Shown piece by piece: positions 18,378 to 27,951 of a stretch of 64,000 nt of DNA. Under the pieces are notes generated by a model. That model was given only the letters and a program-made list of their open reading frames with translations. It had not been told where the DNA came from and made no database searches. The position numbers and the translations under genes are program-made. Origin of the DNA: Deltaproteobacteria bacterium (GTDB lineage: Bacteria; Myxococcota; UBA727; VGSZ01); assembly GCA_020850995.1 (NCBI GenBank), contig JADZDP010000078.1, positions 1 through 64,000 on the forward strand, given 5' to 3'. The stretch's first letter is position 1, and every line of letters begins with the position of its first letter.

Positions 18378-19037
18378 ATGTACGCCGCAGCCCGCCTCGC
18401 CGTCGCTATCGCCCTGCCCATGCTCGCCGTCGCCTGCAGCAAGGACAAGCAGGAAGGCGGCCAGGCGCCGAGCGCGCTGGTGCCGCGCCGCGTGCCCGAC
18501 ACCAACCTCGTGGTGGCCCTGCCCCAGGGCTGGCTCGCCGACATGCCCGATCCTGGTCCCCTGCCGCCCCCGCCGCCCGAGGGCGGCAAGCTCACGCTCT
18601 CGGGCCGAAAGCTCCTCGAGGCGCGGCCCGGTACGCCGGCGCCAGGCATGCTGATGACGCCCGTCTTGCACGTCTTCGAGGATCCCTGGCTGCCGCTCGG
18701 CACCACCGGCGTCGACTACCTCGTGGCGCAGCGCACGGCGAACCAGCAGGCGCTCGGCGCCAACATCCGCCACGTCGAGGCGGAGCCGGGGCGTCGCGCC
18801 GGCCGCCCGAGCTACCACGTGCGCGACGAGTGGACGGTGCTCGGCAAAGACGGCGATAGCCGCGACGTCAGCCAAGAGGCGCTCTTGATCCTCGAGAGCG
18901 TGACCACGCCCGACAAGCGCCAGATGCTCACCGGCTACACCCTGGTGGTCACCCTCGAAAAGGCCGAGTTCAAGACCCTGCAGCCGGTGGTGCGCGAGAT
19001 CCTCGCCAGCGTGCGCTTCGAGGAGCGCACCAAGTAG
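18378..19037 (+). CDS. Hypothetical lipoprotein
   Basis: 219 residues with a signal peptide ending in a lipobox (LAVAC, Cys20), so probably anchored in the outer or inner membrane. The mature part has a Pro-rich stretch near residue 60 and a predicted alpha/beta domain ending VVREILASVRFEERTK, a pattern like small lipoproteins that estimate or stabilise envelope parts; no family was recognised. It starts 54 bp after the palindrome and is convergent with the next lipoprotein pair, with an 11-bp hairpin between. Confidence 0.75.
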   Translation: MYAAARLAVAIALPMLAVACSKDKQEGGQAPSALVPRRVPDTNLVVALPQGWLADMPDPGPLPPPPPEGGKLTLSGRKLLEARPGTPAPGMLMTPVLHVFEDPWLPLGTTGVDYLVAQRTANQQALGANIRHVEAEPGRRAGRPSYHVRDEWTVLGKDGDSRDVSQEALLILESVTTPDKRQMLTGYTLVVTLEKAEFKTLQPVVREILASVRFEERTK

Positions 19038-19065
19038 CTTGCGGACGTACGGAGCCAGAGACGAA

Positions 19066-19092
19066 CGAGGGCCGGCGTGCTGCCGGCCCTCG
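19066..19092. terminator. Perfect 11-bp hairpin between convergent genes
   Basis: CGAGGGCCGGC (19066-19076) and GCCGGCCCTCG (19082-19092) pair fully around GTGCT. It sits in the 78-bp gap between two convergent stops, as expected of a shared bidirectional terminator, although no T-run follows on either strand. Confidence 0.55.
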
Positions 19093-19115
19093 CGCGCTGC
19101 CAGGGAGCGTGCGTG

Positions 19116-19556
19116 TCAGAACGCCTGCGCGACCTGCGCGCCCTTCTCGCCGGGCGCCGCGGCCGACTTGGCCGGCTTGCCCGGCAGCGGCGACGCCTTG
19201 ATGCGCACCAGGTCGCCCGTCAGCTTGTAGGAGCGCGGCGTGATGATGTTGAAGGTGCAGTAGCCGATGGCAAAGTCGAGGCAGCCGGTCTGCGCCTCGT
19301 AGGTGAGGTTCGCGACGCCGTCGGCGCCCTTGGCCTGACACTGCTTCTTGATCTCGGCGGCGAACACGTCCTCGGGTGGCGAACCCAGCAAGCCGCAGAT
19401 GTAGAACCAGTTGGTGGTCTCGTGGGTGAGCGTGCCGACCTTCTCGGTCTGCGCCGCTGTGACGTCGGTGCGCAGGGTGCCGGGCATGGCCGCGTTCATG
19501 GTGAAGCAGCCGGTGGACGCCGCCAGAATGAGAGCGAGGGTGAGGATACGCAGCAT
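19116..19556 (-). CDS. Small Bor-like lipoprotein
   Basis: 146 residues; signal peptide with lipobox STGC (Cys17). The mature part reads THETTNWFYICGLLGSPPED, then FAAEIKKQCQAKGADGVANL, and a hydrophobic CLDFAIGYCTFNIITPRSY segment. This order (TxHxF-like, then Cys, then a short hydrophobic stretch) resembles the Bor/TRL group of small outer-membrane lipoproteins; the match is by eye and function is unknown. Four internal cysteines could form disulfides. It follows its lipoprotein neighbour by 3 bases, implying one transcript. Confidence 0.7.
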   Translation of the reverse strand: MLRILTLALILAASTGCFTMNAAMPGTLRTDVTAAQTEKVGTLTHETTNWFYICGLLGSPPEDVFAAEIKKQCQAKGADGVANLTYEAQTGCLDFAIGYCTFNIITPRSYKLTGDLVRIKASPLPGKPAKSAAAPGEKGAQVAQAF

Positions 19557-19559
19557 GGC

Positions 19560-20123
19560 TCAGGTCCCGGCAGGAGGAGTGACGTCGGTGGGGGGCGGGG
19601 GCGGTTCGTCGGGAGATGGTGGTGCCGGCTCGATGGCGGCGCCGCCGCCGCCGCTCTGGATGCGGGTGCCCGAGACGTTGAGCGTCATGCGGGGAGCGAG
19701 GTTGATGAGGCCCACAAAATTCACGATGGGGATCCACGACACCAGGCTCGGCGCGAGGGCGAGGATGACGTCGGTGCCGACCAAGCCGTCGCCGACCTTG
19801 ACCCCGCGCATGGCCGTGCCCTTCGGCAACGCGGCGTACTCCCCTGCGCCCATGTCGTTGAAGGCGGGGAAAAGGCCGATGATGTGCCATTGGCGATCTT
19901 CGATGACCACCTTGTCACCGGCGATCTTGAGCCCCTCGCCGGTAAGCCAGCCGCCGATGCCGTCACGGGTGACCTCGGGCGTGGTCTTGACCGCGTCGTT
20001 CGCTGGTGCGGCGCCGGAGCCATCGGAGCGCAGATCGAGCACGCCCGGCAGCTTGCTGGTGGTGTGCATGCAGCCGCTCCCGAGAGCGAGCGCGAGCACG
20101 AGAGGGATCGCGAGGTTCTTCAT
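19560..20123 (-). CDS. Hypothetical lipoprotein
   Basis: 187 residues with a clear signal peptide and lipobox GSGC (Cys18). The mature part contains a WHIIGLFPAFNDMG segment, a moderately hydrophobic stretch (IVNFVGLINLAPRMTLNVSG), and a Pro-rich tail. No known family was recognised. The stop is 3 bp before the next lipoprotein ATG, so the two are very probably co-translated and may act together in the envelope. A TTTTAGATATC AT-rich stretch just upstream of the ATG is the likely promoter region. Confidence 0.72.
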   Translation of the reverse strand: MKNLAIPLVLALALGSGCMHTTSKLPGVLDLRSDGSGAAPANDAVKTTPEVTRDGIGGWLTGEGLKIAGDKVVIEDRQWHIIGLFPAFNDMGAGEYAALPKGTAMRGVKVGDGLVGTDVILALAPSLVSWIPIVNFVGLINLAPRMTLNVSGTRIQSGGGGAAIEPAPPSPDEPPPPPTDVTPPAGT

Positions 20124-20216
20124 GGGAGCGATATCTAAAACGAAGAACGCCCCAGACGCAAGCGCGCGCAGAGAGCTACTCCCCGCGCGCGCTGGTGCGC
20201 TCCGCAGTGAAGAGCG

Positions 20217-20639
<423 letters not shown>

Positions 20640-20656
20640 GGCTTTCTCCTAGGTGA

Positions 20657-22165
20657 TCAGGTGGTTGGCTGTGGTTTCTCTTGCAGTACATGAAGGGCGG
20701 CTAGGCCCGCGCGGATGCGGGTACGCACCCGCTCTCGGCCGAGCACGGCCATGGTGTCGTGCAAGGGCGGCGTCGCCTTCTTGCCGGTGACCAGCCAGCG
20801 CAGGGGCATGAAGAGCTCCTTGGCGCTCAGGCCCTTCTCGGCCAGGAACGCGTTCAAGAGCTCCTCGACGCGCGGGCCGCTGAAGTCCTGCTGCGTGTCG
20901 ACCTTCTCCGCCAGGGCCTCCCAGATGGCCATGGACTCCTTCTTCGACCTGCTCTTGACCAGCAGATCCTCGGGCGCCGGGCTCACCGTCCCCGTGAAGA
21001 AATAGGGCGCGTACTCGATGAGGTCCTCGGACTTCTCGAAGCGCTCCTTGACCACCGACACCACGCGCTTGAGGTAGTCGGCGGAGAACAAGCGCTCTTG
21101 CAGGTAGCCCACCAGCTCCTCGTCGCTGCGCTGCTCGCGCAGATAGCGGCCGTTGAGCCACAAGAGCTTCTTCAGGTCGAAGACCGGGCCGCCGAGCACC
21201 ACGCGCTCGAGCTTGAAGCCCTGCACGAAGTCCGCGAGGGTGAAGATCTCGCGGCCGTCCTCGAAGGTGAAGGCCATCATGCCGAGGAAGTTGATCATGG
21301 CGTCGGGGAAGTAGCCGGCCTCCTTGAACCACGAGAGCGACACCGGGTTCTTGCGCTTGCTCACCTTCGACTTGTCGGCGTTGCGCAAGAGCGGCAGGTG
21401 CGCGAACGCGGGCGCCTGCCAGCCGTAGGCCTGGTAGAGCAGCACGTGCTTGGGCGTGGAGCTGATCCACTCCTCGCCGCGCATGACGTGCGTGACGCCC
21501 ATGAGGTGGTCGTCGACGATGTTGGCCAGGTGGTAGGTGGGGAAGCCGTCGCTCTTCAACAGCACCTGGTCGTCGATCTCGCGGGTATCGAACTCGAGCT
21601 CGCCGCGCAGCAGATCGGTGAAGCGCACCTTGACCGGCTCGGCCTTGCCGTCGTTGCCCTTCTTCGGGTCGTCGCCGCCGCGGGGCACCTTGAGGCGCAC
21701 CACCGCAGCCACGCCGCGCTCCCGCTCCGCCTTGATCTCGGCCGGGTCGCGGAAGCGGCAGCGCCCGTCGTAGCCGGGGTTCTCTTTGCGCGCCATCTGC
21801 TCCTTGCGCACGCCGTCCAAGCGCTCGGCGGCGCAGGTGCACCAGTAGGCCTCGCCCCGGGCCACCAACGTGTCCACGTGGTGGCGGTAGATGTCGAGGC
21901 GCTCGCTCTGGCGGTAGGACGCGTTGGGGCCGCCCACATCAGGCCCTTCGTCCCACGAGAAGCCGAGCCAGCGCAGCGAGGCCAGGATCATGTCCTCGCT
22001 GGCCTTGGTGGAGCGCGTGCGATCGGTGTCTTCGATGCGCAGGATGAACTTGCCGCCGCGCTGCTTGGCGAAGGCGTAGTTGAAGAGCGCGATGTACGCG
22101 GTGCCGACGTGCGGATCGCCGGTGGGCGACGGCGCGATGCGGACTACGACGGGGCGGTCGGCCAT
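20657..22165 (-). CDS. gltX: Glutamyl-tRNA synthetase
   Basis: Class Ib synthetase, 502 residues: RIAPSPTGDPHVGTAY (HIGH region), RIEDTDRTRS, and the KMSKS loop as SKVSKRKNPVS, where the canonical Met and final Ser are altered. The C-terminal anticodon-binding domains follow. Because tRNA-Gln charging in this group often uses a non-discriminating GluRS plus GatCAB, the specificity (Glu only, or Glu and Gln) cannot be told here. A small Lys/Gly/Asp insertion near residue 175 (DDPKKGNDGKAEP) is unusual. Operon with ndk. Confidence 0.97.
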   Translation of the reverse strand: MADRPVVVRIAPSPTGDPHVGTAYIALFNYAFAKQRGGKFILRIEDTDRTRSTKASEDMILASLRWLGFSWDEGPDVGGPNASYRQSERLDIYRHHVDTLVARGEAYWCTCAAERLDGVRKEQMARKENPGYDGRCRFRDPAEIKAERERGVAAVVRLKVPRGGDDPKKGNDGKAEPVKVRFTDLLRGELEFDTREIDDQVLLKSDGFPTYHLANIVDDHLMGVTHVMRGEEWISSTPKHVLLYQAYGWQAPAFAHLPLLRNADKSKVSKRKNPVSLSWFKEAGYFPDAMINFLGMMAFTFEDGREIFTLADFVQGFKLERVVLGGPVFDLKKLLWLNGRYLREQRSDEELVGYLQERLFSADYLKRVVSVVKERFEKSEDLIEYAPYFFTGTVSPAPEDLLVKSRSKKESMAIWEALAEKVDTQQDFSGPRVEELLNAFLAEKGLSAKELFMPLRWLVTGKKATPPLHDTMAVLGRERVRTRIRAGLAALHVLQEKPQPTT

Positions 22166-22215
22166 GCGCGGCCCTTACGGGCCTTTTCTTGGCGCCACAA
22201 GGCCCGGGGTGGCGA

Positions 22216-22650
22216 TCAGTAGCCGTACGAGGACGGTGGGGTGCCGCCCTCGGGAGGGGGCGGCGGCGCGTTCGTGCCCTTGTCGAGCACCACGACCACA
22301 CGATCGGGGAGCTGACGGGCCCAGAACAGCCCCACCAGCGGCACCGCGCCCACCAGGGTGGCCGGCGTGCCGAGCAGCAGGCTGCACACCCCAGCCGTGA
22401 TGGTGACGGGCATGTTCCATTCGCTCTGCTTGAGCTGCTTGCGCGTGCTCTTGTAGCCGGCCTTGCTGGCCTCGATGTCGTAGACCTTCTCCCAGCCGGT
22501 GGTCTCGTTGTAGCTGACGGGTCCCACGCCAACGGTCTCGCCGTTGATCTTGATGTCGGCGCCGCTCGGGTCGCTGTCGACGATGACGGTGTGGCCGCAC
22601 GCGGTCGAGAGCAGCACAACGGTGGTGAACAGCGCGAGCGCGCGGCGCAT
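22216..22650 (-). CDS. PEGA-domain lipoprotein
   Basis: 144 residues; signal peptide with lipobox LSTACG (Cys18). The mature N terminus is a PEGA domain (VDSDPSGADIKINGETVGVGP), a surface-associated beta fold. It is followed by two short hydrophobic segments (VTITAGVCSLLLGTPATLVG and AVPLVGLFWARQ) and a Pro-rich C terminus ending SSYGY. Proteins with this layout are common in myxobacteria but uncharacterised. It sits alone between the RluD-like gene and gltX on the minus strand, 50 bp before gltX. Confidence 0.75.
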   Translation of the reverse strand: MRRALALFTTVVLLSTACGHTVIVDSDPSGADIKINGETVGVGPVSYNETTGWEKVYDIEASKAGYKSTRKQLKQSEWNMPVTITAGVCSLLLGTPATLVGAVPLVGLFWARQLPDRVVVVLDKGTNAPPPPPEGGTPPSSYGY

Positions 22651-22679
22651 CGGGGACTCCTCGCTTGGACGCGCCCTCA

Positions 22680-23603
22680 TTAGTGGCGTTGCTGCTCGAC
22701 GGCAAGCCCTCGCGCGCGCGCGGCGTCCAGCAGCGACGAGGGCGGCGGCGCCTCGACGCGCGCGCGACCGGGGAGCAGGAGCGACAACGCGTGCAACAGC
22801 GGCCACGCGACGCCGGCGCGCGCGGGCGCGCCATAGAGCTCATCGCCGACGATGGGGTGCCCGATGGACGCCAGGTGCACGCGCAGCTGGTGCCGCCGCC
22901 CACCACCAAGCACCAGCTCCACCAAGGTGGCATCCCTGCCCTGGGCGAGCGGCAACACCACGCTGCTGGCGGGCCGCCCCTCGGGGCCGCAGCGCATGCG
23001 GCGCGCGTCGCTCGGGTCGTGGGCGATGGGCGCGCTGATGGTGCGTGGGGCGGCGAGCACGCCCTCCACCAGCGCCAGGTAGCGCTTGTCCGCCTGGTCC
23101 GACGCCACGGCGGCGCGCAGCGCGCGCCAGGCGCCCTCGGTGCGCGCCACGGCCAGGCAGCCGCTCGTGCCGGTGTCGAGCCGGTGCACCAGCCCGGCTT
23201 CGCGCGGCGCCTCCGGCGAGGCGCGCTCGATCTCGGGGAACAGCGCTGCGAGCGCATCGACCACCGTGCCGCCCTCCCCCGGCACCAAGGGGTGGCAGGG
23301 CATGCCCGCGGGCTTGTCGACGACCACGAGCTCCTCGTCGGTATGGACCAGCGTCAGGCGTGGCGCGGCGGCAGGGGTGAGCCACCGAGCACCGCCTTCG
23401 AGCGCGATGCTCTGGTGCGAACGCACGGGGTCGCCCTTGGCGCCGCGCTTGCCGTCGAGCCGCACGCGGCCCAGCGCGAGCAGGCGCCGCGCCGTCGCCA
23501 CGGGGAGCTCGAAGAGCTGCGCCGTGGCGCGATCGAGGCGCGCGCCATGAAGGGCCGGCGGCACCACACGCGGTCCTTCGACGACGGGCGCGGGCTCGCT
23601 CAC
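22680..23603 (-). CDS. RluD-family pseudouridine synthase
   Basis: 307 residues. N-terminal S4-like RNA-binding segment (LFELPVATARRLLALGRVRLDGK), then the RluA-type catalytic domain: VVDKPAGMPCHP and HRLDTGTSGCL with the catalytic aspartate, KRYLALVEG, and HQLRVHLASIGHPIVGDELYG. It converts uridines of rRNA or tRNA to pseudouridine; the exact site is unknown. The GTG at 23603 overlaps the TGA of the aminopeptidase gene (GTGA), so the longer upstream frame is a shadow. It is the last of three coupled genes. Confidence 0.85.
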   Translation of the reverse strand: MSEPAPVVEGPRVVPPALHGARLDRATAQLFELPVATARRLLALGRVRLDGKRGAKGDPVRSHQSIALEGGARWLTPAAAPRLTLVHTDEELVVVDKPAGMPCHPLVPGEGGTVVDALAALFPEIERASPEAPREAGLVHRLDTGTSGCLAVARTEGAWRALRAAVASDQADKRYLALVEGVLAAPRTISAPIAHDPSDARRMRCGPEGRPASSVVLPLAQGRDATLVELVLGGGRRHQLRVHLASIGHPIVGDELYGAPARAGVAWPLLHALSLLLPGRARVEAPPPSSLLDAARARGLAVEQQRH

Positions 23604-24679
23604 GGCAGAAACACCTCGGCGCCGCCGCGGTGCACCGTTTCGGTGAGCGCGAGCTCGGGATCCGGCTCGCGCGCCGCGCGCCGCAAGAGCGCGAGCAAAC
23701 ACCGCATTTCCTCCCGACACGACTCGAATGCCTCTTGGTACACGCGGCGGCGCAGCGTGTAGATGCCGTACGACGACAGCTCGGCGTTGTTGTTTGGCAG
23801 GTGCGCGCGCCGATAGCGGAGGCTCGTGAGCGTGGGCGCCACCTCCTCTTCCCAGTGACGCTGGTGCTCCACGAAGATGCGGTCCTTGCGCGCCAACAGC
23901 TCGGCCTCGCGCACGGAGCCGCCTTGCGCGAACAGCACGCGCAGGTCGAAGGCGAGGGCGCCCACACCGCGCAGGTAGGCCTCGTCGTCGCGGTCGCGGC
24001 TGTCCATGCGGGTGCGGATGGCCGAGCCGGCGCCCCAGTGCTTGAGCACGAAGCGGCGGCGCCCCTCGCGGCCGATGAAGGTGGCGAAGCCCTCGTTGAA
24101 CGCGGCCTGCCCGGGCACGAACAGGGTGGCGTGGGCCAGCTCATGGATCACGGTCTCCACCAGCGCCAGCTCGTCGCTGCTGAAGAGCATCGTCGAGAGC
24201 ACCGGATCGGGTGCCGCGCCGAGCAACGAGAAGGTGGTCACCGGCCGCACGTCCACGTCGAGGCCGCGGGCGGCGAGATCGGCGGCCGCTTGCTCGGCGT
24301 CGTCGATGGAGAAGAAGCCCCGGTAGGGCAGCTCGCCGAGCACCGGGTAGCTCCACGCGTAGGGCTCGAGCGAGGTGCGCGGCGCCGCCGACACCACGTA
24401 CACCACGGCCGGCGCGTCGAGGAACACGGCGCTGCGGTACTGGAAGCCCACGTCGAGCCCGAGCTCTTCCTTGGCGAAGGTGCGGGCCGCCACGGCGAGC
24501 GCGAGCCGGCGCTTCACCTTCGCGGGCACGCGCGCGTCACGCACCAGCGGCCCGATCGGGCGCGCGCTCAAGAGCACCTCTGCTTGGCCGACGCCCTGCT
24601 CGACGAGCCACGCCGTATCGGTGCTGCATGCGAGCGTGGCCGCCACGAGCGCGGCGAGCGCCCCACATCCCTTCGTCAC
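23600..24679 (-). CDS. Zinc-dependent aminopeptidase-like lipoprotein (Pfam Aminopep)
   Basis: 359 residues. The N terminus has a signal peptide and lipobox LACS (Cys18). The zinc motif is HELAH (residues 179-183) and a downstream NEGFATFIG supplies a third ligand, the layout of the predicted aminopeptidase family (PF10023). Peptidase activity is inferred, not shown for most members. The GTG at 24679 overlaps the TGA of the membrane-protein gene upstream, and the stop overlaps the RluD-like start, giving a tightly coupled trio. An envelope-facing peptidase is the best reading. Confidence 0.8.
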   Translation of the reverse strand: MTKGCGALAALVAATLACSTDTAWLVEQGVGQAEVLLSARPIGPLVRDARVPAKVKRRLALAVAARTFAKEELGLDVGFQYRSAVFLDAPAVVYVVSAAPRTSLEPYAWSYPVLGELPYRGFFSIDDAEQAAADLAARGLDVDVRPVTTFSLLGAAPDPVLSTMLFSSDELALVETVIHELAHATLFVPGQAAFNEGFATFIGREGRRRFVLKHWGAGSAIRTRMDSRDRDDEAYLRGVGALAFDLRVLFAQGGSVREAELLARKDRIFVEHQRHWEEEVAPTLTSLRYRRAHLPNNNAELSSYGIYTLRRRVYQEAFESCREEMRCLLALLRRAAREPDPELALTETVHRGGAEVFLP

Positions 24680-25527
24680 GACGACGGCAATGCCAGCGTG
24701 GCCAGCGGCAGCGAGGGTGCGTCGTGGCGCGCCGTCGGCGCGGGCGGCGCCACCGTCGGTGGCCGGCGCCAGCTCGGGTCGATGGCGTACCCCTGCTTGG
24801 CCGTGGCCGAGGCTGCCAGCGCCCACGCGCCGAGCACCGCGGGCACGCCCACCAGCGCGATACCGCCGACCACCACCGCCGGCAGCGATCCGAGCAGCGT
24901 GAAGACGCCGATGGCCTGGAGCCCGGCCGAGCCCGTGAACTCCAAGATGAGGTTGAGCCCACCGAACAAGAGGCCGCCGATGCCGAAGGTGAGGCCAGAG
25001 ACGCCGGCGCCCACGATGGCGCCGCCCACGTGCCCGGCGATCGCCGCGAGGTAGTCGCCCTCGTAGATGTCGCTGGTGCTGCTGAACGCGAACGCGGCGG
25101 CGCCGGCGGCCAGCGCGGATTGGGCCAGCAGGTACACGCTGCCGGCGCCGATCAGCACTGGCAGGAAGGCGGCCGGCGCCGAGATCGCGAGCGGTGACAG
25201 CACGAATGACGAGAAGACCAGCGCCGGCAGCCCCACCAACACGTGGGTGCCGAGCGCCACCACGGCGGAGGCGCCGGCGGCGTACCAGAAGGGCCGAGCG
25301 TCATCGAGCACCCACGCGTAGCGCGGCGGCACCGCCACCGTCGTGGTGCTCAGGAACAGGTCGCTGGCCGACGCCTCCAGCGCCAGCGACGACGGAGAGA
25401 GCGCGGCCAGCGATGCATCGAGCACCGGCATCCGCAAACGCGGCACGTCGAGGCTGAGGGCGTGCGCGGTGGTGGCATACGACGATGTCACCGTGAGCGC
25501 AGCGGCGAGCGCGATGGCGTGGCGCAT
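24676..25527 (-). CDS. Polytopic membrane protein of unknown function
   Basis: 283 residues: a cleavable-looking signal peptide (AHALSLDVP region), then about six hydrophobic segments, several rich in Gly and Ala (VVALGTHVLVGLPALVFSSF, LPVLIGAGSVYLLAQSALAA, GAIVGAGVSGLTFGIGGLLF, IGVFTLLGSLPAVVVGGIAL). The C-terminal tail is Pro/Ala-rich and soluble. No known family recognised. ATG 25527 starts MRHAIALAAALT. Its stop overlaps the aminopeptidase start by 4 bases, so the two products may meet in the envelope (inference). Confidence 0.7.
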   Translation of the reverse strand: MRHAIALAAALTVTSSYATTAHALSLDVPRLRMPVLDASLAALSPSSLALEASASDLFLSTTTVAVPPRYAWVLDDARPFWYAAGASAVVALGTHVLVGLPALVFSSFVLSPLAISAPAAFLPVLIGAGSVYLLAQSALAAGAAAFAFSSTSDIYEGDYLAAIAGHVGGAIVGAGVSGLTFGIGGLLFGGLNLILEFTGSAGLQAIGVFTLLGSLPAVVVGGIALVGVPAVLGAWALAASATAKQGYAIDPSWRRPPTVAPPAPTARHDAPSLPLATLALPSS

Positions 25528-25583
25528 GGGCCCCACGCTAGCACCAGCGAGGCCGGTGGTGCTGCAGGAGCGCGGCGACGATC

Positions 25584-26483
25584 TCAGCCCCGATAGACCG
25601 ACGCGAGGGTCTTGCCGATATCTGCTGGCGTGGGCGCCACCTTGATGCCGCAGGCCTCGAGCGCCTTCACCTTCTCCGACGCCGTGCCCTTGCCGCCAGA
25701 GATGATGGCCCCCGCGTGACCCATGCGTCGGCCAGGCGGCGCAGTGCGACCCGCGATGAAGCCGACCACGGGCTTGCCCATGTTCGCCTTGACCCAGGCG
25801 GCGGCCTCTTCCTCGGCGCTGCCGCCGATCTCTCCGATCAGCACCACGGCGTGGGTGTCGGGGTCCTGGTTGAAGAGCTTGAGCACGTCGATGAAGTTGG
25901 TGCCCGCCACCGGGTCGCCGCCGATGCCGACGCAGGTGGACTGCCCAATGCCGAGCGCCGAGAGCTGCCCCACGGCCTCGTAGGTGAGCGTGCCAGACTT
26001 CGACACCACGCCCACGTGACCGGGCTTGTGGATGTGTCCCGGCATGATGCCGAGCTTGCAGCCCACGCCGGCAGCGCCGGGCGTGATCACGCCCGGGCAG
26101 TTCGGGCCCACCAGACGCGTCGTGGCCTGGCTCTCGAGGACGCGCCGCACGCGCACCATGTCGAGCACCGGGATGCCCTCGGTGATGGTGATGATGAGCT
26201 CGAGCCCGGCGGCGATGCCCTCGAGGATGGCGTCGGCCGCGAAGGGCGGCGGCACATAGATGATCGACACCGTCGCGCCGGTGGCGCGCACCGCGTCTTT
26301 CACGGTGTCGAAGATGGGCACGCGCTTGTCGCCGTGCTCGAAGCTCTGCCCGCCCTTGCCGGGCGTGACGCCACCGACGATGCGGGTGCCGTAGTCGAGC
26401 ATCTGCTGCGCGTGGAAGGTGCCCGCCTCGCCGGTGATGCCCTGCACGATGGCCTTGCTGTTGCCGTTGATGAGGATGCTCAT
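25584..26483 (-). CDS. sucD: Succinyl-CoA synthetase, alpha subunit
   Basis: TCA-cycle enzyme subunit, 299 residues, forming succinate and ATP or GTP from succinyl-CoA with SucC. The CoA-binding Rossmann domain opens with [20 protein letters not shown]; the phosphorylated histidine is in [14 protein letters not shown] near residue 250; [11 protein letters not shown] is intact. ATG 26483 overlaps the TGA of the 70-residue ORF (ATGA), which itself follows sucC, so all three are likely co-translated. Confidence 0.98.
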   Translation of the reverse strand: MSILINGNSKAIVQGITGEAGTFHAQQMLDYGTRIVGGVTPGKGGQSFEHGDKRVPIFDTVKDAVRATGATVSIIYVPPPFAADAILEGIAAGLELIITITEGIPVLDMVRVRRVLESQATTRLVGPNCPGVITPGAAGVGCKLGIMPGHIHKPGHVGVVSKSGTLTYEAVGQLSALGIGQSTCVGIGGDPVAGTNFIDVLKLFNQDPDTHAVVLIGEIGGSAEEEAAAWVKANMGKPVVGFIAGRTAPPGRRMGHAGAIISGGKGTASEKVKALEACGIKVAPTPADIGKTLASVYRG

Positions 26484-26692
26484 GGCTCGCCTTTGCGGTC
26501 CCGCTTGGGGGCGTCTGGGATGCGGTCGGCCGGCACCACCTGGTCGGCGGTGGGCTCGTCGAAGAGCAGCGCGTCGTCGTGCTCGCTGAGCTCGTAGGGC
26601 GCACGCTCGTCGGAGGACAGGCGCTCGCCCAGGCGCGCGATGACGCCGAGCTTGGTCTTCGGGCGGGCGGTGGATCGCGGGGGATCGGCCAT
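26480..26692 (-). CDS. 70-residue protein between sucC and sucD
   Basis: No family recognised. A basic N terminus ([20 protein letters not shown]) is followed by an acidic centre ([18 protein letters not shown]) and a charged end ([11 protein letters not shown]); no membrane segment, no cysteine. ATG 26692 lies 3 bp after the sucC TAG and its TGA overlaps the sucD ATG, the spacing of a true translated gene. The sequence is rich in charged, disorder-promoting residues. It could be a lineage-specific adaptor of succinyl-CoA synthetase or merely a translational coupler. Confidence 0.6.
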   Translation of the reverse strand: MADPPRSTARPKTKLGVIARLGERLSSDERAPYELSEHDDALLFDEPTADQVVPADRIPDAPKRDRKGEP

Positions 26693-26695
26693 CGG

Positions 26696-27859
26696 CTACG
26701 CTCCCCTGGTCGCGGCGACGACCTTGGTGGCGCCGTCGAGCATGTCGTCGGCGGCGGTGATGGCCAGCCCCGACTCACGCAGGATCTTCTTGCCCAGGTC
26801 GACGTTGGTGCCCTCGAGGCGCACGACCAGCGGCACCTTGAGGCCCACCTGCTTGGCCGCGGCCACCACGCCGTTGGCGATGACGTCGCACTTGGCGATG
26901 CCGCCGAAGATGTTGACGAACACCGCGCGTACCGCGGGATCCTTCAGGATGATCTTGAACGCCGCCGTCACCTTGGGCTCGTCGGCGCCGCCGCCCACGT
27001 CGAGGAAGTTGGCGGGCTCGCCGCCGACGTGCTTGATGATGTCCATGGTGGCCATGGCCAGGCCCGCGCCGTTCACCATGCAGCCGATGTTGCCCGAGAG
27101 CGCGATGTAGGAGAGGTCGAAGGCCTTGGCCTCTTGCTCGCGCGGGTCCTCCTCGTGCGGGTCGCGCAGCTCGTGCAGCTCGGGGTGACGGAACAGCGCG
27201 TTGTCGTCGAAGTTGAACTTGGCGTCGAGCGCCAGCACCTCCCCGTCTTTGGTGACGATGAGGGGGTTGATCTCGGCCAGGCTCGCGTCGGTGCCGATGA
27301 AGGCTTGATAGAGGCCCGAGAGGAAGGCCACGCCCTTGCCCACCTGCTTGCCCGTGAGGCCGAGGCCAAAGGCGAGGTTGCGCGCTTGATACGACGACAG
27401 GCCCACCACCGGATCGATCCACTCCTTGAGGATCTTGTCCGGGTGCTCCTCGGCGACCTTCTCGATCTCGACGCCGCCCTCGGTGGAGGCCATCACGCAC
27501 ACCCGCGAGCACGCGCGATCGATCACCATGCCGACGTAGAGCTCGCGCGCGATGGCGCAGCCCTGCTCCACCAGCACCTTGCGCACGCGCTGGCCCTCGG
27601 GTCCGGTCTGGTGCGTGACGAGCTGCATGCCGACGATGCGCTCGGCGGTCTCGCGCGCCTCGGCCTTGCTCTTGACGAGCTTGACGCCGCCGCCCTTGCC
27701 ACGGCCGCCGGCGTGGATCTGCGCCTTGATGACACAGGGGTACCCGAGCTGCTCGGCGGCGGCCTCGACCTCGTGCACGCTCTCGCACACCACGCCCTTG
27801 AGCGTGGCCACGCCGAACTTCCGCAGGATGTGTTTGCCCTGGTACTCGTGGATCTTCAC
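26696..27859 (-). CDS. sucC: Succinyl-CoA synthetase, beta subunit
   Basis: 387 residues, the usual SucC length. ATP-grasp N terminus [17 protein letters not shown], nucleotide loop [12 protein letters not shown], and C-terminal CoA-ligase domain with [10 protein letters not shown] and [20 protein letters not shown] 27859 follows GAGGAG at about 6 bp and starts the protein at the conserved residue. It heads the sucC, small ORF, sucD operon. Confidence 0.97.
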   Translation of the reverse strand: MKIHEYQGKHILRKFGVATLKGVVCESVHEVEAAAEQLGYPCVIKAQIHAGGRGKGGGVKLVKSKAEARETAERIVGMQLVTHQTGPEGQRVRKVLVEQGCAIARELYVGMVIDRACSRVCVMASTEGGVEIEKVAEEHPDKILKEWIDPVVGLSSYQARNLAFGLGLTGKQVGKGVAFLSGLYQAFIGTDASLAEINPLIVTKDGEVLALDAKFNFDDNALFRHPELHELRDPHEEDPREQEAKAFDLSYIALSGNIGCMVNGAGLAMATMDIIKHVGGEPANFLDVGGGADEPKVTAAFKIILKDPAVRAVFVNIFGGIAKCDVIANGVVAAAKQVGLKVPLVVRLEGTNVDLGKKILRESGLAITAADDMLDGATKVVAATRGA

Positions 27860-27951
27860 GGCTGCTCCTCGGAAGGGCCGGTCGGATACCACCCGGATCG
27901 GTGGTCCTCAAGGCGGGATGTCCGAACGGTCGGCGCGGCGCCACGCGCCGA

